From contig CALNCD010000232.1 of NCBI GenBank assembly GCA_937874965.1, forward strand, positions 1 to 6,351: 6,351 nt of DNA, written 5' to 3'. This DNA comes from an uncultured Erysipelotrichaceae bacterium. Its GTDB lineage: Bacteria; Bacillota_I; Bacilli_A; Erysipelotrichales; Erysipelotrichaceae. The notes below the pieces were generated by a model. The model was not told where the DNA came from. It did not search any database and saw only the letters and a list, made by a program, of their open reading frames with translations. Of this stretch, positions 1-6,333 are shown in pieces. The first letter of the stretch is position 1; each line of letters opens with the position of its first letter. The position numbers were made by a program, and so were the translations under genes.

Positions 1-1047
1 ATTGTGAAGGGAAGCAAAGCTCACCAGAGAACCGGCAAGCTGCACGGGCACCAGCTTGGCATTCGGGGTGATCCGTCCAGTTCTCCCGACACTCAGGAAG
101 ATATCTTCCAGTTCAGTCGAAACCAGCTGAGCCGGAAATTTATAGGCAATCGCCCAGCGAGGCACCTTGACGGTAAAACCAAGCTGCTGCTGACGTTGGA
201 GATTATCAACCTTGATAACCATGCCATCAATATCATAGTCCAGCTGATAACGCGTTTCCGCAATTGTTTCAATATACGTGTATACTTCCTGAATTCCTGT
301 ACACCGTTTCGCATAAGGATTGACCTTGAATCCCCAGCTCCGCAATTTCGCCAACGCCTCCCAATGGGTCGTGCATCCATAGGATTCCGCATCCACCAGG
401 GTATACCAGAATCCATCGAGCCCGCGTTTGGCAGCAATCCTGGAATCCAGCTGACGGATTGATCCTGCAGCAGCATTACGGCAATTGGCAAACAAGGATT
501 CATCAGCCAGGGCACGTTCTTGGTTCAAGCGATCGAACGATGAAATCGGCATATAGATTTCCCCGCGGATAATCGCATCCACAGGTTCATTCAAAACCAG
601 AGGGATCGAACTGATTGTTCGGACATTCTGACTGACATCTTCACCGACTTCTCCATCACCTCGTGTCAGAGCCTGATAGAATTGTCCTTGCCGATACTCG
701 ATGGACATTGCCAATCCGTCAATTTTCAATTCAACATATTCGACCTGATCCGCACCGATTCTATCTTCGAAATCCTGCAAGTCGCTCTCACTGAAAGCAT
801 TGCCTAATGAGAACATTCCCTTGCTGTGGCGGACTTTCTCAAAACGGCTGGATACCGTGCCGCCGACCCGTTGAGTGGGTGAATTTATATCCGCGTATTG
901 CGGATACTCCTTTTCCAGCTGAATCAGTTCATTCATCATCTGGTCAAACTCATAATCCGAAATACTGGACTGATTCAGAATATAATACTCATAGTTAAAG
1001 TGATTCAATTGCTCGCGCAGTGTTTGAATACGCTGTCCGATATCCAT
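1..1047 (-). CDS. ligA: NAD-dependent DNA ligase LigA, N-terminal 349 residues (3' end beyond left edge)
   Basis: LigA seals single-strand nicks in duplex DNA during replication and repair, using NAD+ to adenylate a lysine. The frame is open from an ATG at 1047 to the window edge and gives 349 residues, about half of the usual ~670. Visible in order: the Ia NMN-binding domain (residues ~5-60, with Y21, D31 and D35 of the YEYY...ISDYEFD motif), SLGNAF (80-85), the adenylation motif KIDG with nucleophile K108, TRGDGEVGED (128-137, R129), RGEI (161-164, E163), DGMVIKVD (274-281, K279), WAIAYKFPA (298-306, K303), then the start of the OB fold with GRTGRITPNA (321-330) and ASLHN at the edge. The zinc finger, HhH and BRCT domains would lie outside. 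Two Ia positions differ from E. coli (Y22 for His, F34 for Tyr); the Tyr at 22 is, from memory, usual in Firmicutes. It lies directly after pcrA and shares one base with its stop codon. Function is secure. Confidence 0.97.
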   Translation of the reverse strand, partial: MDIGQRIQTLREQLNHFNYEYYILNQSSISDYEFDQMMNELIQLEKEYPQYADINSPTQRVGGTVSSRFEKVRHSKGMFSLGNAFSESDLQDFEDRIGADQVEYVELKIDGLAMSIEYRQGQFYQALTRGDGEVGEDVSQNVRTISSIPLVLNEPVDAIIRGEIYMPISSFDRLNQERALADESLFANCRNAAAGSIRQLDSRIAAKRGLDGFWYTLVDAESYGCTTHWEALAKLRSWGFKVNPYAKRCTGIQEVYTYIETIAETRYQLDYDIDGMVIKVDNLQRQQQLGFTVKVPRWAIAYKFPAQLVSTELEDIFLSVGRTGRITPNAKLVPVQLAGSLVSFASLHN

Positions 1048-3197
1048 TAGTGAACCTCCTTCTTATGCAAGGATTGATGGGTTGCGAGAATATTTTTAAT
1101 CCCGTGAGGGAACGCGAATGCAATCTGGGCAATGTCTCCCGAAATACTCAAGACAATCCCATCCCCATAAGCATCATGGCTCACCTTGTCATTCGCCCGC
1201 AGTTTCGAAGGACGTGCCTTCAAGGATGAACCCATCTTCACTTCAATGGCCTCAGCATCCGTTGCGTAGAATGTCGGCTTCACAAAATCATCGCGGATGC
1301 CCAGATGCTCAACCCCTTCATTCTCCAGTTCAGCAAAGAAACGGGATTTAACCTTAGGCCGTCCCAGAATAAAACTCATGCCCTGACTTTCTGTCAAATA
1401 GAGATTGCGCTCTGCCCGGGTAATAGCCACATACAATAAGCGCCTTTCTTCTTCAAGACCCTTCTTTCCCTCACGAAGACTATTCTCATTGGGCAAGACA
1501 CCTTCTGAGAGTCCGAAGATAAAGACCGTATCAAACTCCAATCCCTTGGATGCATGGATAGTCATCAATTGTGTAAAATCCCCTTTTGCCACTTCAGAAC
1601 GTTCGCCATAAAGGGAAACCATCTGCAGGTACTCGTCCAAGGTTGCCTCCGGATAGCTTTCCATGAAACTCAGAACATCGCCGATCAAGGACTGCAGGTT
1701 CTCCAGGCGATCCTCATCTTTCAAGTCCTCATAGTGCTTACGAATGCCGCTTTCATCCATAACCAGCTGCAACAATCGCTCCAACGGCAGCTGTTCTTGC
1801 TTTTGACGCCAGGACTCGATCATTGACGTATACTGATCCAGCTGTGCCTGTATCCGCCCTGTAAAGAGGGACTGCTGAAGCAGCACATCATACATCGTTA
1901 CCCCCTGTTCTTGCGCAACACTGAAAATCCGCTCCAGGCTCTTATCCCCGATTCCCCGCTTCGGTATGGCAATTGTCCGCCTGAAGGCAAGATCATCATG
2001 GGAAGTCATCATACGCAGATAACACAACGTATCCTTGATTTCAGAACGATCATAGAAGCGGATCCCCCCGAAGACAATGTAAGGAATCTGCCGGTTAATC
2101 AAAGCTTTTTCAAGTTCACGGGACTGGTAGTTGGACCGGTAAAGAATCGCCATATCCTTGTACGGCTTCCCTTGACGATGAAGTTCCTTGATGGTTGAAG
2201 CCACATAATCCGCTTCATCCCCTTCGCTGGCCAGACTCATATGAGTAACCTTATGATCACTGTCATTGGTCGAGAACAGCTCCTTCTTCATCCGATATTC
2301 ATTGTGTTCAATCAATGCATTGGCTGTATTCAGAATATGCTGGGTGGACCGGTAGTTCTGGTTCAGGACAATGGTTTCCACCGGTTTGAAGGTCTTCTCA
2401 AAGTCCATAATAATCGAAACATCCGCACCGCGCCAGGTATAGATGGTCTGATCCGGATCCCCGACGACATACAGCTGATTGGTTGACCCGGCCAGCGCTT
2501 TGATAATCCGGTATTGGACATGGTCAATATCCTGAAACTCATCCACGCAGATAACATTGAAACGACGTTGCCACTTCTCGCAGATATCGCTGCGCGTCGC
2601 GAAAAGATGATCCACCACTAAAAGCAAATCATCAAAATCAAGCGCAGACATTTCCTTCTGACGACGAACGTAATGCTGATAGACATTGGCTTTCATGATT
2701 TCCTGATCGCTTCCGCCAGCAAGCTCAAAGGCCCGCGCTTCACTGATATGCGCTGCTTTATTGTTGGCAATATAAGCCAGCATGGAACGGACACTGTATT
2801 CTTTCAGATCAATTTCAAAAGTCTTGTAGGCTTCACGCAGAATGCTTTTCTGATCATCGGTATCAATGACGATGAAATTACGGACTATTCCCTCGGCCAT
2901 TGAATCTTCCCGCAGGATACGGACACACAAGGAATGGATTGTAGAAATATGCACGCCGGCACTCTGCTGCGGCAGCATCTTCACTAACCGTTCTTTCATT
3001 TCGTTAGCTGCTTTGTTGGTAAACGTTATCGCCATAATCGCAGCCGGGGCAACCCCAAGCTCTTCGATCAAGCGAACAATCCGCATCGTTAAAACACGGG
3101 TCTTGCCGCTGCCGGCACCCGCTATAACTCGAATATAGGCCGCATTGGAAAATACGGCTTCTTTCTGGTTTTTGTTCAAGGAATCATATCTGCTCAT
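1047..3197 (-). CDS. pcrA: ATP-dependent 3'-5' DNA helicase PcrA/UvrD (superfamily 1)
   Basis: PcrA unwinds DNA in the 3'-5' direction in nucleotide excision repair, plasmid rolling-circle replication and removal of RecA or RNA polymerase from DNA. The protein is 716 residues, close to the family's ~720-750. All SF1A motifs are present: Q-motif Q11, Walker A AGAGSGKT (26-33, K32), Ia TFTNKAA (58-64), motif II DEFQD (219-223), motif III GDPDQTIYTWRGA (246-258), motif IV NYRS (281-284), motif V TIHASKGLEFD (546-556) and motif VI EEERRLLYVAITRA (582-595, arginine finger R594). The C-terminal ~50 residues, with the VSHDAYGDGIV motif (672-682), match the Tudor-like domain that contacts RNA polymerase in PcrA. 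It is the first gene of an operon with ligA, a very common Firmicute arrangement. The start at 3197 follows a GGTGAT Shine-Dalgarno-like stretch and a good -10 element. Rep or UvrD would be alternative names, but context and C-terminus favour PcrA. Confidence 0.96.
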   Translation of the reverse strand: MSRYDSLNKNQKEAVFSNAAYIRVIAGAGSGKTRVLTMRIVRLIEELGVAPAAIMAITFTNKAANEMKERLVKMLPQQSAGVHISTIHSLCVRILREDSMAEGIVRNFIVIDTDDQKSILREAYKTFEIDLKEYSVRSMLAYIANNKAAHISEARAFELAGGSDQEIMKANVYQHYVRRQKEMSALDFDDLLLVVDHLFATRSDICEKWQRRFNVICVDEFQDIDHVQYRIIKALAGSTNQLYVVGDPDQTIYTWRGADVSIIMDFEKTFKPVETIVLNQNYRSTQHILNTANALIEHNEYRMKKELFSTNDSDHKVTHMSLASEGDEADYVASTIKELHRQGKPYKDMAILYRSNYQSRELEKALINRQIPYIVFGGIRFYDRSEIKDTLCYLRMMTSHDDLAFRRTIAIPKRGIGDKSLERIFSVAQEQGVTMYDVLLQQSLFTGRIQAQLDQYTSMIESWRQKQEQLPLERLLQLVMDESGIRKHYEDLKDEDRLENLQSLIGDVLSFMESYPEATLDEYLQMVSLYGERSEVAKGDFTQLMTIHASKGLEFDTVFIFGLSEGVLPNENSLREGKKGLEEERRLLYVAITRAERNLYLTESQGMSFILGRPKVKSRFFAELENEGVEHLGIRDDFVKPTFYATDAEAIEVKMGSSLKARPSKLRANDKVSHDAYGDGIVLSISGDIAQIAFAFPHGIKNILATHQSLHKKEVH
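1054..1061 (-). promoter_or_regulatory. Ribosome binding site of ligA inside the pcrA 3' end
   Basis: On the minus strand AAGGAGGT lies six bases before the ligA ATG, a near-perfect anti-16S match at standard spacing. It sits in the last codons of pcrA, so ligA has its own strong initiation signal although it is joined to pcrA by TAATG. This fixes the ligA start at 1047. Confidence 0.9.
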
Positions 3198-3214
3198 TTT
3201 TTATCACCGTTTCA

Positions 3215-3223
3215 ATTATACCA
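3215..3223 (-). promoter_or_regulatory. Extended -10 promoter of pcrA-ligA
   Basis: On the minus strand the sequence TGGTATAAT is a consensus TATAAT hexamer (3215-3220) with the TGn extension (3221-3223). With a 17-base spacer the -35 position (3238-3243) reads TATTCT, a poor match to TTGACA, which fits an extended -10 promoter that does not need a good -35. The expected transcription start is about 3208. That leaves only ~10-12 bases of leader before the pcrA ATG at 3197, just enough for the GGTGAT ribosome binding site. Inferred from motif matches alone. Confidence 0.65.
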
Positions 3224-3269
3224 TAGCCGGCATTCCCAGAATACGCCTCACATGAAAAAGCAAAGAAAA

Positions 3270-3298
3270 TTGCATCTTCGCCCGCTTTTCTCTATAAT
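3270..3298 (+). promoter_or_regulatory. Sigma-A-type promoter of the methyltransferase/pseudouridine synthase operon
   Basis: TTGCAT (3270-3275) and TATAAT (3293-3298) are separated by exactly 17 bases. The -10 is consensus and the -35 matches TTGACA at four of six positions. An A-rich stretch just upstream (3254-3269) could act as an UP element. The start of transcription should fall near 3305, giving a leader of ~27 bases before the ATG at 3332. The promoter lies back to back with the pcrA promoter. Confidence 0.75.
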
Positions 3299-3317
3299 AC
3301 ATAAGAAGCCTACCAAT

Positions 3318-3324
3318 GAAGGGA
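3318..3324 (+). promoter_or_regulatory. Ribosome binding site of the methyltransferase gene
   Basis: GAAGGGA ends seven bases before the ATG at 3332 and is an imperfect but usable Shine-Dalgarno match. An earlier ATG at 3316 is in another frame and overlaps this site, so 3332 is the better start. Confidence 0.6.
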
Positions 3325-3331
3325 CAACCAC

Positions 3332-4216
3332 ATGAGAAAAGCAGATCGATGGATTGATTACCAATGTCTTGACAGCGGTGATAAAGAAAAACTTGAACGC
3401 TGGGGAAGTGTTATTTTAAGGCGCCCTGACCCGGTTGCAATATGGCCGCATCTCCACGGCCGCAGCCAGTGGAACACCCCGGACGCCTTGTATCATCGCT
3501 CCAAGAGCGGCGGCGGCCAATGGGAAATGAAACACCACCTGCCTGATCATTGGCAGATTACCTACGATGATCTGACCTTCAAAGTCTCCCCGACCAACTT
3601 CAAGCATACCGGACTGTTTCCAGAACAAGCGGTGAACTGGGATTGGATGCGACACTTGATCAAGCAGTCCGCACAGCCAGTCAATGTCTTGAACCTGTTC
3701 GGCTATACAGGAGGAGCCACCCTGGCTTGCGCCAATGCAGGGGCACAGGAAGTCGTCCATGTCGACGCGGCCAAAGGAATGGTCCATTGGGCAAAAGAAA
3801 ACATGACCCTATCGAAGCTGGATCATAAAAGCATCCGTTTCATCGTTGATGACGCCTTGAAGTTTGTCCTGCGCGAGAAACGACGAGGCAAACTCTACCA
3901 AGGCATCCTGATGGATCCGCCCAGCTACGGACGAGGTCCTTCCGGTGAAATCTGGAAGATCGAAGAACAGCTCGTTCCTTTGATCAATGCCTGTCTGGAT
4001 ATACTTGACCCGAATCCGTTGTTCTTCCTGATAAATTCGTACACGACAACCTTTTCCAGCAGTGTCATGGAGAATATCGCCAAAGCAACACTGCTGGACC
4101 ATCTTCAAAAAGGCGTTGTCTCCAGTGATGAAATCGGTCTCCCCATCAAAGACAGTGCAATGGTTCTGCCCTGCGGAGTCTCTACACGTTGGTGCCAGCA
4201 TGAAAATCTTCTTTGA
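3332..4216 (+). CDS. Class I SAM-dependent methyltransferase, COG1092/RlmI-like (predicted rRNA methyltransferase)
   Basis: A 294-residue cytosolic protein with the class I Rossmann methyltransferase fold of the RlmI/RlmK group, which methylates 23S rRNA cytosines or guanines using S-adenosylmethionine. Visible: HTGLFPEQ (92-99), typical just ahead of the SAM-binding core; motif I NLFGYTGGAT (121-130); the acidic end of strand 2 in HVDAAKG (143-149, D145); a second SAM-contacting region IVDDA (171-175); and catalytic motif IV MDPPSYGRG (194-202). E. coli RlmI is ~396 residues with an N-terminal PUA domain. Here the N-terminus is only ~85 residues before the core and no PUA domain is evident, so RNA target choice may differ. 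The exact substrate cannot be read from the sequence. It has its own promoter and its last 17 bases overlap the pseudouridine synthase gene, which supports a role in RNA modification. Confidence 0.88.
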   Translation: MRKADRWIDYQCLDSGDKEKLERWGSVILRRPDPVAIWPHLHGRSQWNTPDALYHRSKSGGGQWEMKHHLPDHWQITYDDLTFKVSPTNFKHTGLFPEQAVNWDWMRHLIKQSAQPVNVLNLFGYTGGATLACANAGAQEVVHVDAAKGMVHWAKENMTLSKLDHKSIRFIVDDALKFVLREKRRGKLYQGILMDPPSYGRGPSGEIWKIEEQLVPLINACLDILDPNPLFFLINSYTTTFSSSVMENIAKATLLDHLQKGVVSSDEIGLPIKDSAMVLPCGVSTRWCQHENLL

Positions 4217-4853
4217 AGACAACCACATCATTGTGGTTCAAAAACCGGTCAATGTCCTCTCCCAGGCGGATGAAACGCTCTCGTTGGACATGGTCACGAT
4301 GATCAAGGATTATCTGAAGGTCACCTATCATAAGCCAGGAGAAGCCTACCTTGGATTGATTCATCGGCTGGATCGTCCTGTCGGCGGGGTGATGGTCTTT
4401 GCCAAGACGTCGAAGGCCGCCAGCCGACTCAGCGAGCAAGTCCGGACCCATCAATTCGAAAAGAAATACCTGGCCATCGCTCGTGGACAACCTGAACCAG
4501 GACTATATCGGGACTACCTCTATAAAGACCGGAAAAGCAATACATCCAGAACTGTCAACAAGGAACACAAAGAGGCGAAACTGGCGGAATTGACCATTGA
4601 ATCGGTTTCCCCCAGTGCCGATCATGCCTATTCACGCGTGCTCATTTCGCTCAAAAGCGGACGTTCCCACCAAATCAGGGTCCAGCTGGCATCACGGGGC
4701 CATCCCCTATGGGGTGATCAGCGCTATAACCCAGAGTCCCTGAAAGGACAGCAGATTGCATTGTGGGCCTATGAACTCAGTTTCTATCACCCGATTACCA
4801 AAGAAAAACTCACCTTTCACAGTGAGCCAGATTCACGCTATCCATTCGTTTGA
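4200..4853 (+). CDS. RluA-family RNA pseudouridine synthase
   Basis: Isomerises uridine to pseudouridine in rRNA or tRNA. The protein is 217 residues from the ATG at 4200. Visible: an N-terminal EDNHIIVVQKPVNVLSQAD block (6-24), the catalytic motif HRLDRPVGGVMVFAKT (55-70) with nucleophile D58, FEKKYLAI (86-93), and the conserved SGRSHQIRVQLASRGHPLWGD block (153-173). There is no N-terminal S4 domain, so it belongs to the short, stand-alone RluA type; the target uridine is unknown. An in-frame ATG at 4062 would add 46 residues, but those are encoded inside the methyltransferase gene, resemble nothing in the family and would make a 155-base overlap. The 4200 start begins exactly where family homology begins. 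Only a weak GGTG (4190-4193) precedes it, so translation is probably coupled to the upstream gene. Ends in an intrinsic terminator. Confidence 0.92.
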   Translation: MKIFFEDNHIIVVQKPVNVLSQADETLSLDMVTMIKDYLKVTYHKPGEAYLGLIHRLDRPVGGVMVFAKTSKAASRLSEQVRTHQFEKKYLAIARGQPEPGLYRDYLYKDRKSNTSRTVNKEHKEAKLAELTIESVSPSADHAYSRVLISLKSGRSHQIRVQLASRGHPLWGDQRYNPESLKGQQIALWAYELSFYHPITKEKLTFHSEPDSRYPFV

Positions 4854-4868
4854 CGAATGGATTTTTTT
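4841..4868 (+). terminator. Intrinsic terminator overlapping the end of the pseudouridine synthase gene
   Basis: An 8-bp perfect stem, TCCATTCG (4841-4848) with CGAATGGA (4854-4861), closes a five-base loop TTTGA and is followed at once by seven T residues (4862-4868). The gene's stop codon TGA (4851-4853) is in the loop and its last residues are encoded by the left arm. It works for the plus strand only: reading the minus strand, no T-run follows the hairpin. Confidence 0.92.
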
Positions 4869-5718
4869 AATCGCTGAATAATCCGAGAATTGCAGTCCGA
4901 TTGTTCTCACAATCATCATAAGCATTCTGGTAGAGAACCTTGAACTCGTCCACTGTTCCGCCCGTCCGCTTCACATTCGTCTTGACACTTGGATACAGCA
5001 AAACCGCCTGACTCATCGCCATCAGATTATCGACAATCTTCTTCTCATGATAATACACATCGGTTCTGTTCCGGAAATCAGCCAGTAATTTCTTATGCTT
5101 ATGGTAAACACGGTCCAGCATGAACTGGGTTGCTGCACCATTGGGCTTACGGACAAAGTCTCTGTCTTTGGTTGTAATGACAAGATGACGATCACACCCG
5201 GCCGTTAAGGACTTCTCGATCGGAATCATCGTTGTGATCCCTCCATCCATGTACTTCTTTCCTTCAATGACTACTGCCCGGCCGGCCAACGGCAAGGTAC
5301 ACGCGGCTTTAAGATAATCAGGATGGTCGGCAATATCCTGCTGATTCTTCCACAATGTTTCACTGGCTTCAATGTCATAGACACCCACTTCCAGTTCACC
5401 GCCGAACGATCTAAGCCGTTCCGTATCGAAATGGTAATGCTTCATGATCTCATCAAACAGGAAATTATACCCGACCGGCGTCCCCTCATGCAGGAATGCA
5501 TTGACCCCGACATTCCGTTTATGACCAGCAAGCTCCGTTGAGGCCTTGAACAGCAGATCCTTATCCTTATTCGCAAACATACTGGCGTAAAGCGCCCCGG
5601 ATGAAATTCCGGTAATATAGGGAAACTCAATCCCTTGATCAATCAGCCAGCTCAAAGCCCCGGCTGTATAGGCACCACGCATTCCGCCACCTTCTAATAC
5701 TAACCCTATTTTTTTCAT
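4867..5718 (-). CDS. Patatin-like phospholipase (COG4667/YjjU-type serine acyl hydrolase)
   Basis: A 283-residue predicted lipid acyl hydrolase of the patatin/cPLA2 fold, using a Ser-Asp dyad to cleave fatty acyl esters. Visible: the glycine-rich oxyanion loop GGGMRG (10-15), nucleophile elbow GISSG (37-41) with S39, the YLKAACTLPL segment (135-144), and the catalytic aspartate in MDGG (157-160, D158). There is no signal peptide or membrane segment, so it should be cytosolic, perhaps acting at the inner membrane face. Length and the LVLEGGGMRGAYTAGAL start match the Firmicute COG4667 group; the natural substrate of that group is not settled. The start at 5718 is supported by an AAAAGGAG site. 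It is the second gene after a cardiolipin synthase, 10 bases away, which suggests a role in phospholipid turnover. Its TAA stop lies in the T-run of the convergent terminator, 13 bases from the opposing stop codon. Confidence 0.9.
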   Translation of the reverse strand: MKKIGLVLEGGGMRGAYTAGALSWLIDQGIEFPYITGISSGALYASMFANKDKDLLFKASTELAGHKRNVGVNAFLHEGTPVGYNFLFDEIMKHYHFDTERLRSFGGELEVGVYDIEASETLWKNQQDIADHPDYLKAACTLPLAGRAVVIEGKKYMDGGITTMIPIEKSLTAGCDRHLVITTKDRDFVRKPNGAATQFMLDRVYHKHKKLLADFRNRTDVYYHEKKIVDNLMAMSQAVLLYPSVKTNVKRTGGTVDEFKVLYQNAYDDCENNRTAILGLFSD

Positions 5719-5722
5719 AGAA

Positions 5723-5730
5723 CTCCTTTT
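5723..5730 (-). promoter_or_regulatory. Ribosome binding site of the patatin-like gene
   Basis: AAAAGGAG on the minus strand lies four bases before the ATG at 5718 and overlaps the TAA stop codon (5729-5731) of the upstream cardiolipin synthase gene. Ribosomes finishing that gene would stop on the site, so the two are probably translationally linked. Confidence 0.8.
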
Positions 5731-6331
5731 ACATTAATCCCTGGAAAAGATTGATAACTGCCCGAAAGAGCCGGATAAGCAATGGCGTATGCCTGACATC
5801 CTCCAGTGTTATTTCCACACTGGCCTCTAAGGTCTCCATAAAATCCTGCTTGGATTGCTGGATGGCTTTAGACTCCATGAAGAGTATACCACACTCAAAG
5901 TGCATATAGTAACTGCGATAGTCCATGTTCGTCGTTCCGATAATCGCCCCGTGATCATCAGAAATCATCACCTTGGAATGAATAAATCCCGGTTTGTACT
6001 CATAGATGCGTACACCGCTCTCCAATAGCGTCTGATAATTGGACTTTGTGGCTTGATTCACTGTTTTCTTATCAGGAATATAGGGAAGAATCAGCCGAAC
6101 ATCAACACCGCTTTTCGCACTGTTGCATAAGGCCTGAATCATTTCATCCCCAACCACCAGATACGGGGTAATACTGTACAGATACTCCGTGGCTTGGGTG
6201 ATCATCTGCAGATGCAGCACCTGACTGACATTTTCATGATCTGTCGGCGAATCCATGTATGGCTGAACAAAGCCGTCATTGAACTGATCCGGTGCAAAGG
6301 AAGCTTTGAAACTGAACTCATCATCATCTGT
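5729..6331 (-). CDS. cls: Cardiolipin synthase, C-terminal ~200 residues (5' part missing at contig end)
   Basis: Cardiolipin synthase joins two phosphatidylglycerols (PLD superfamily transesterification) at the membrane. Only the second catalytic half is present; full-length enzymes are ~480-510 residues with two N-terminal membrane segments and a first HKD motif, all outside. In the visible part, the GFVQPYMDSPTD linker spans the ATG at 6256 (encoded ~6229-6277), followed by YLYSITPYLVV and the second HKD motif HSKVMISDDHGAIIGTTN (H encoded at 5978-5980), then MDYRSYYMHFE. The C-terminus is a hydrophobic LIRLFRAVINLFQ segment. The ATG at 6256 gives a 175-residue frame, but conserved family sequence continues upstream to ~6331, so that ATG is internal. 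The stop in frame at 6332-6334 is made by adapter sequence, so this is a truncated gene and not a natural short one. It is followed closely by the patatin-like gene. Confidence 0.92.
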   Translation of the reverse strand, partial: TDDDEFSFKASFAPDQFNDGFVQPYMDSPTDHENVSQVLHLQMITQATEYLYSITPYLVVGDEMIQALCNSAKSGVDVRLILPYIPDKKTVNQATKSNYQTLLESGVRIYEYKPGFIHSKVMISDDHGAIIGTTNMDYRSYYMHFECGILFMESKAIQQSKQDFMETLEASVEITLEDVRHTPLLIRLFRAVINLFQGLM

Positions 6332-6333
6332 TT

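Noticed and set aside
1..20. Possible adapter at the left end, as at the right end
   Set aside because: The first bases translate in frame as the conserved ASLHN region of LigA, so they are genomic.
4..515. Plus-strand frame 4-462 and minus-strand frame 93-515 as separate genes
   Set aside because: Both overlap the ligA coding frame, which carries conserved ligase motifs throughout; the translations have low-complexity, shadow-like composition and no recognisable domains.
4062..4199. A longer pseudouridine synthase starting at the upstream in-frame ATG at 4062
   Set aside because: The extra 46 residues are encoded inside the methyltransferase gene, have no family resemblance and lack a ribosome binding site; homology begins exactly at 4200.
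3416..4231. Minus-strand open frames at 3416-3787 and 3809-4231 opposite the methyltransferase
   Set aside because: They are antisense shadows of a gene with clear methyltransferase motifs, with no good ribosome binding sites or family features.
4841..4868. The hairpin at the convergent gene ends as a bidirectional terminator
   Set aside because: The stem is symmetric, but the bases before 4841 contain no A-run, so the minus-strand transcript has no U-tract after the hairpin.
5729..6256. A natural single-HKD small PLD-family protein
   Set aside because: Family sequence continues upstream of the ATG and the apparent upstream stop is created by adapter bases at the contig end.
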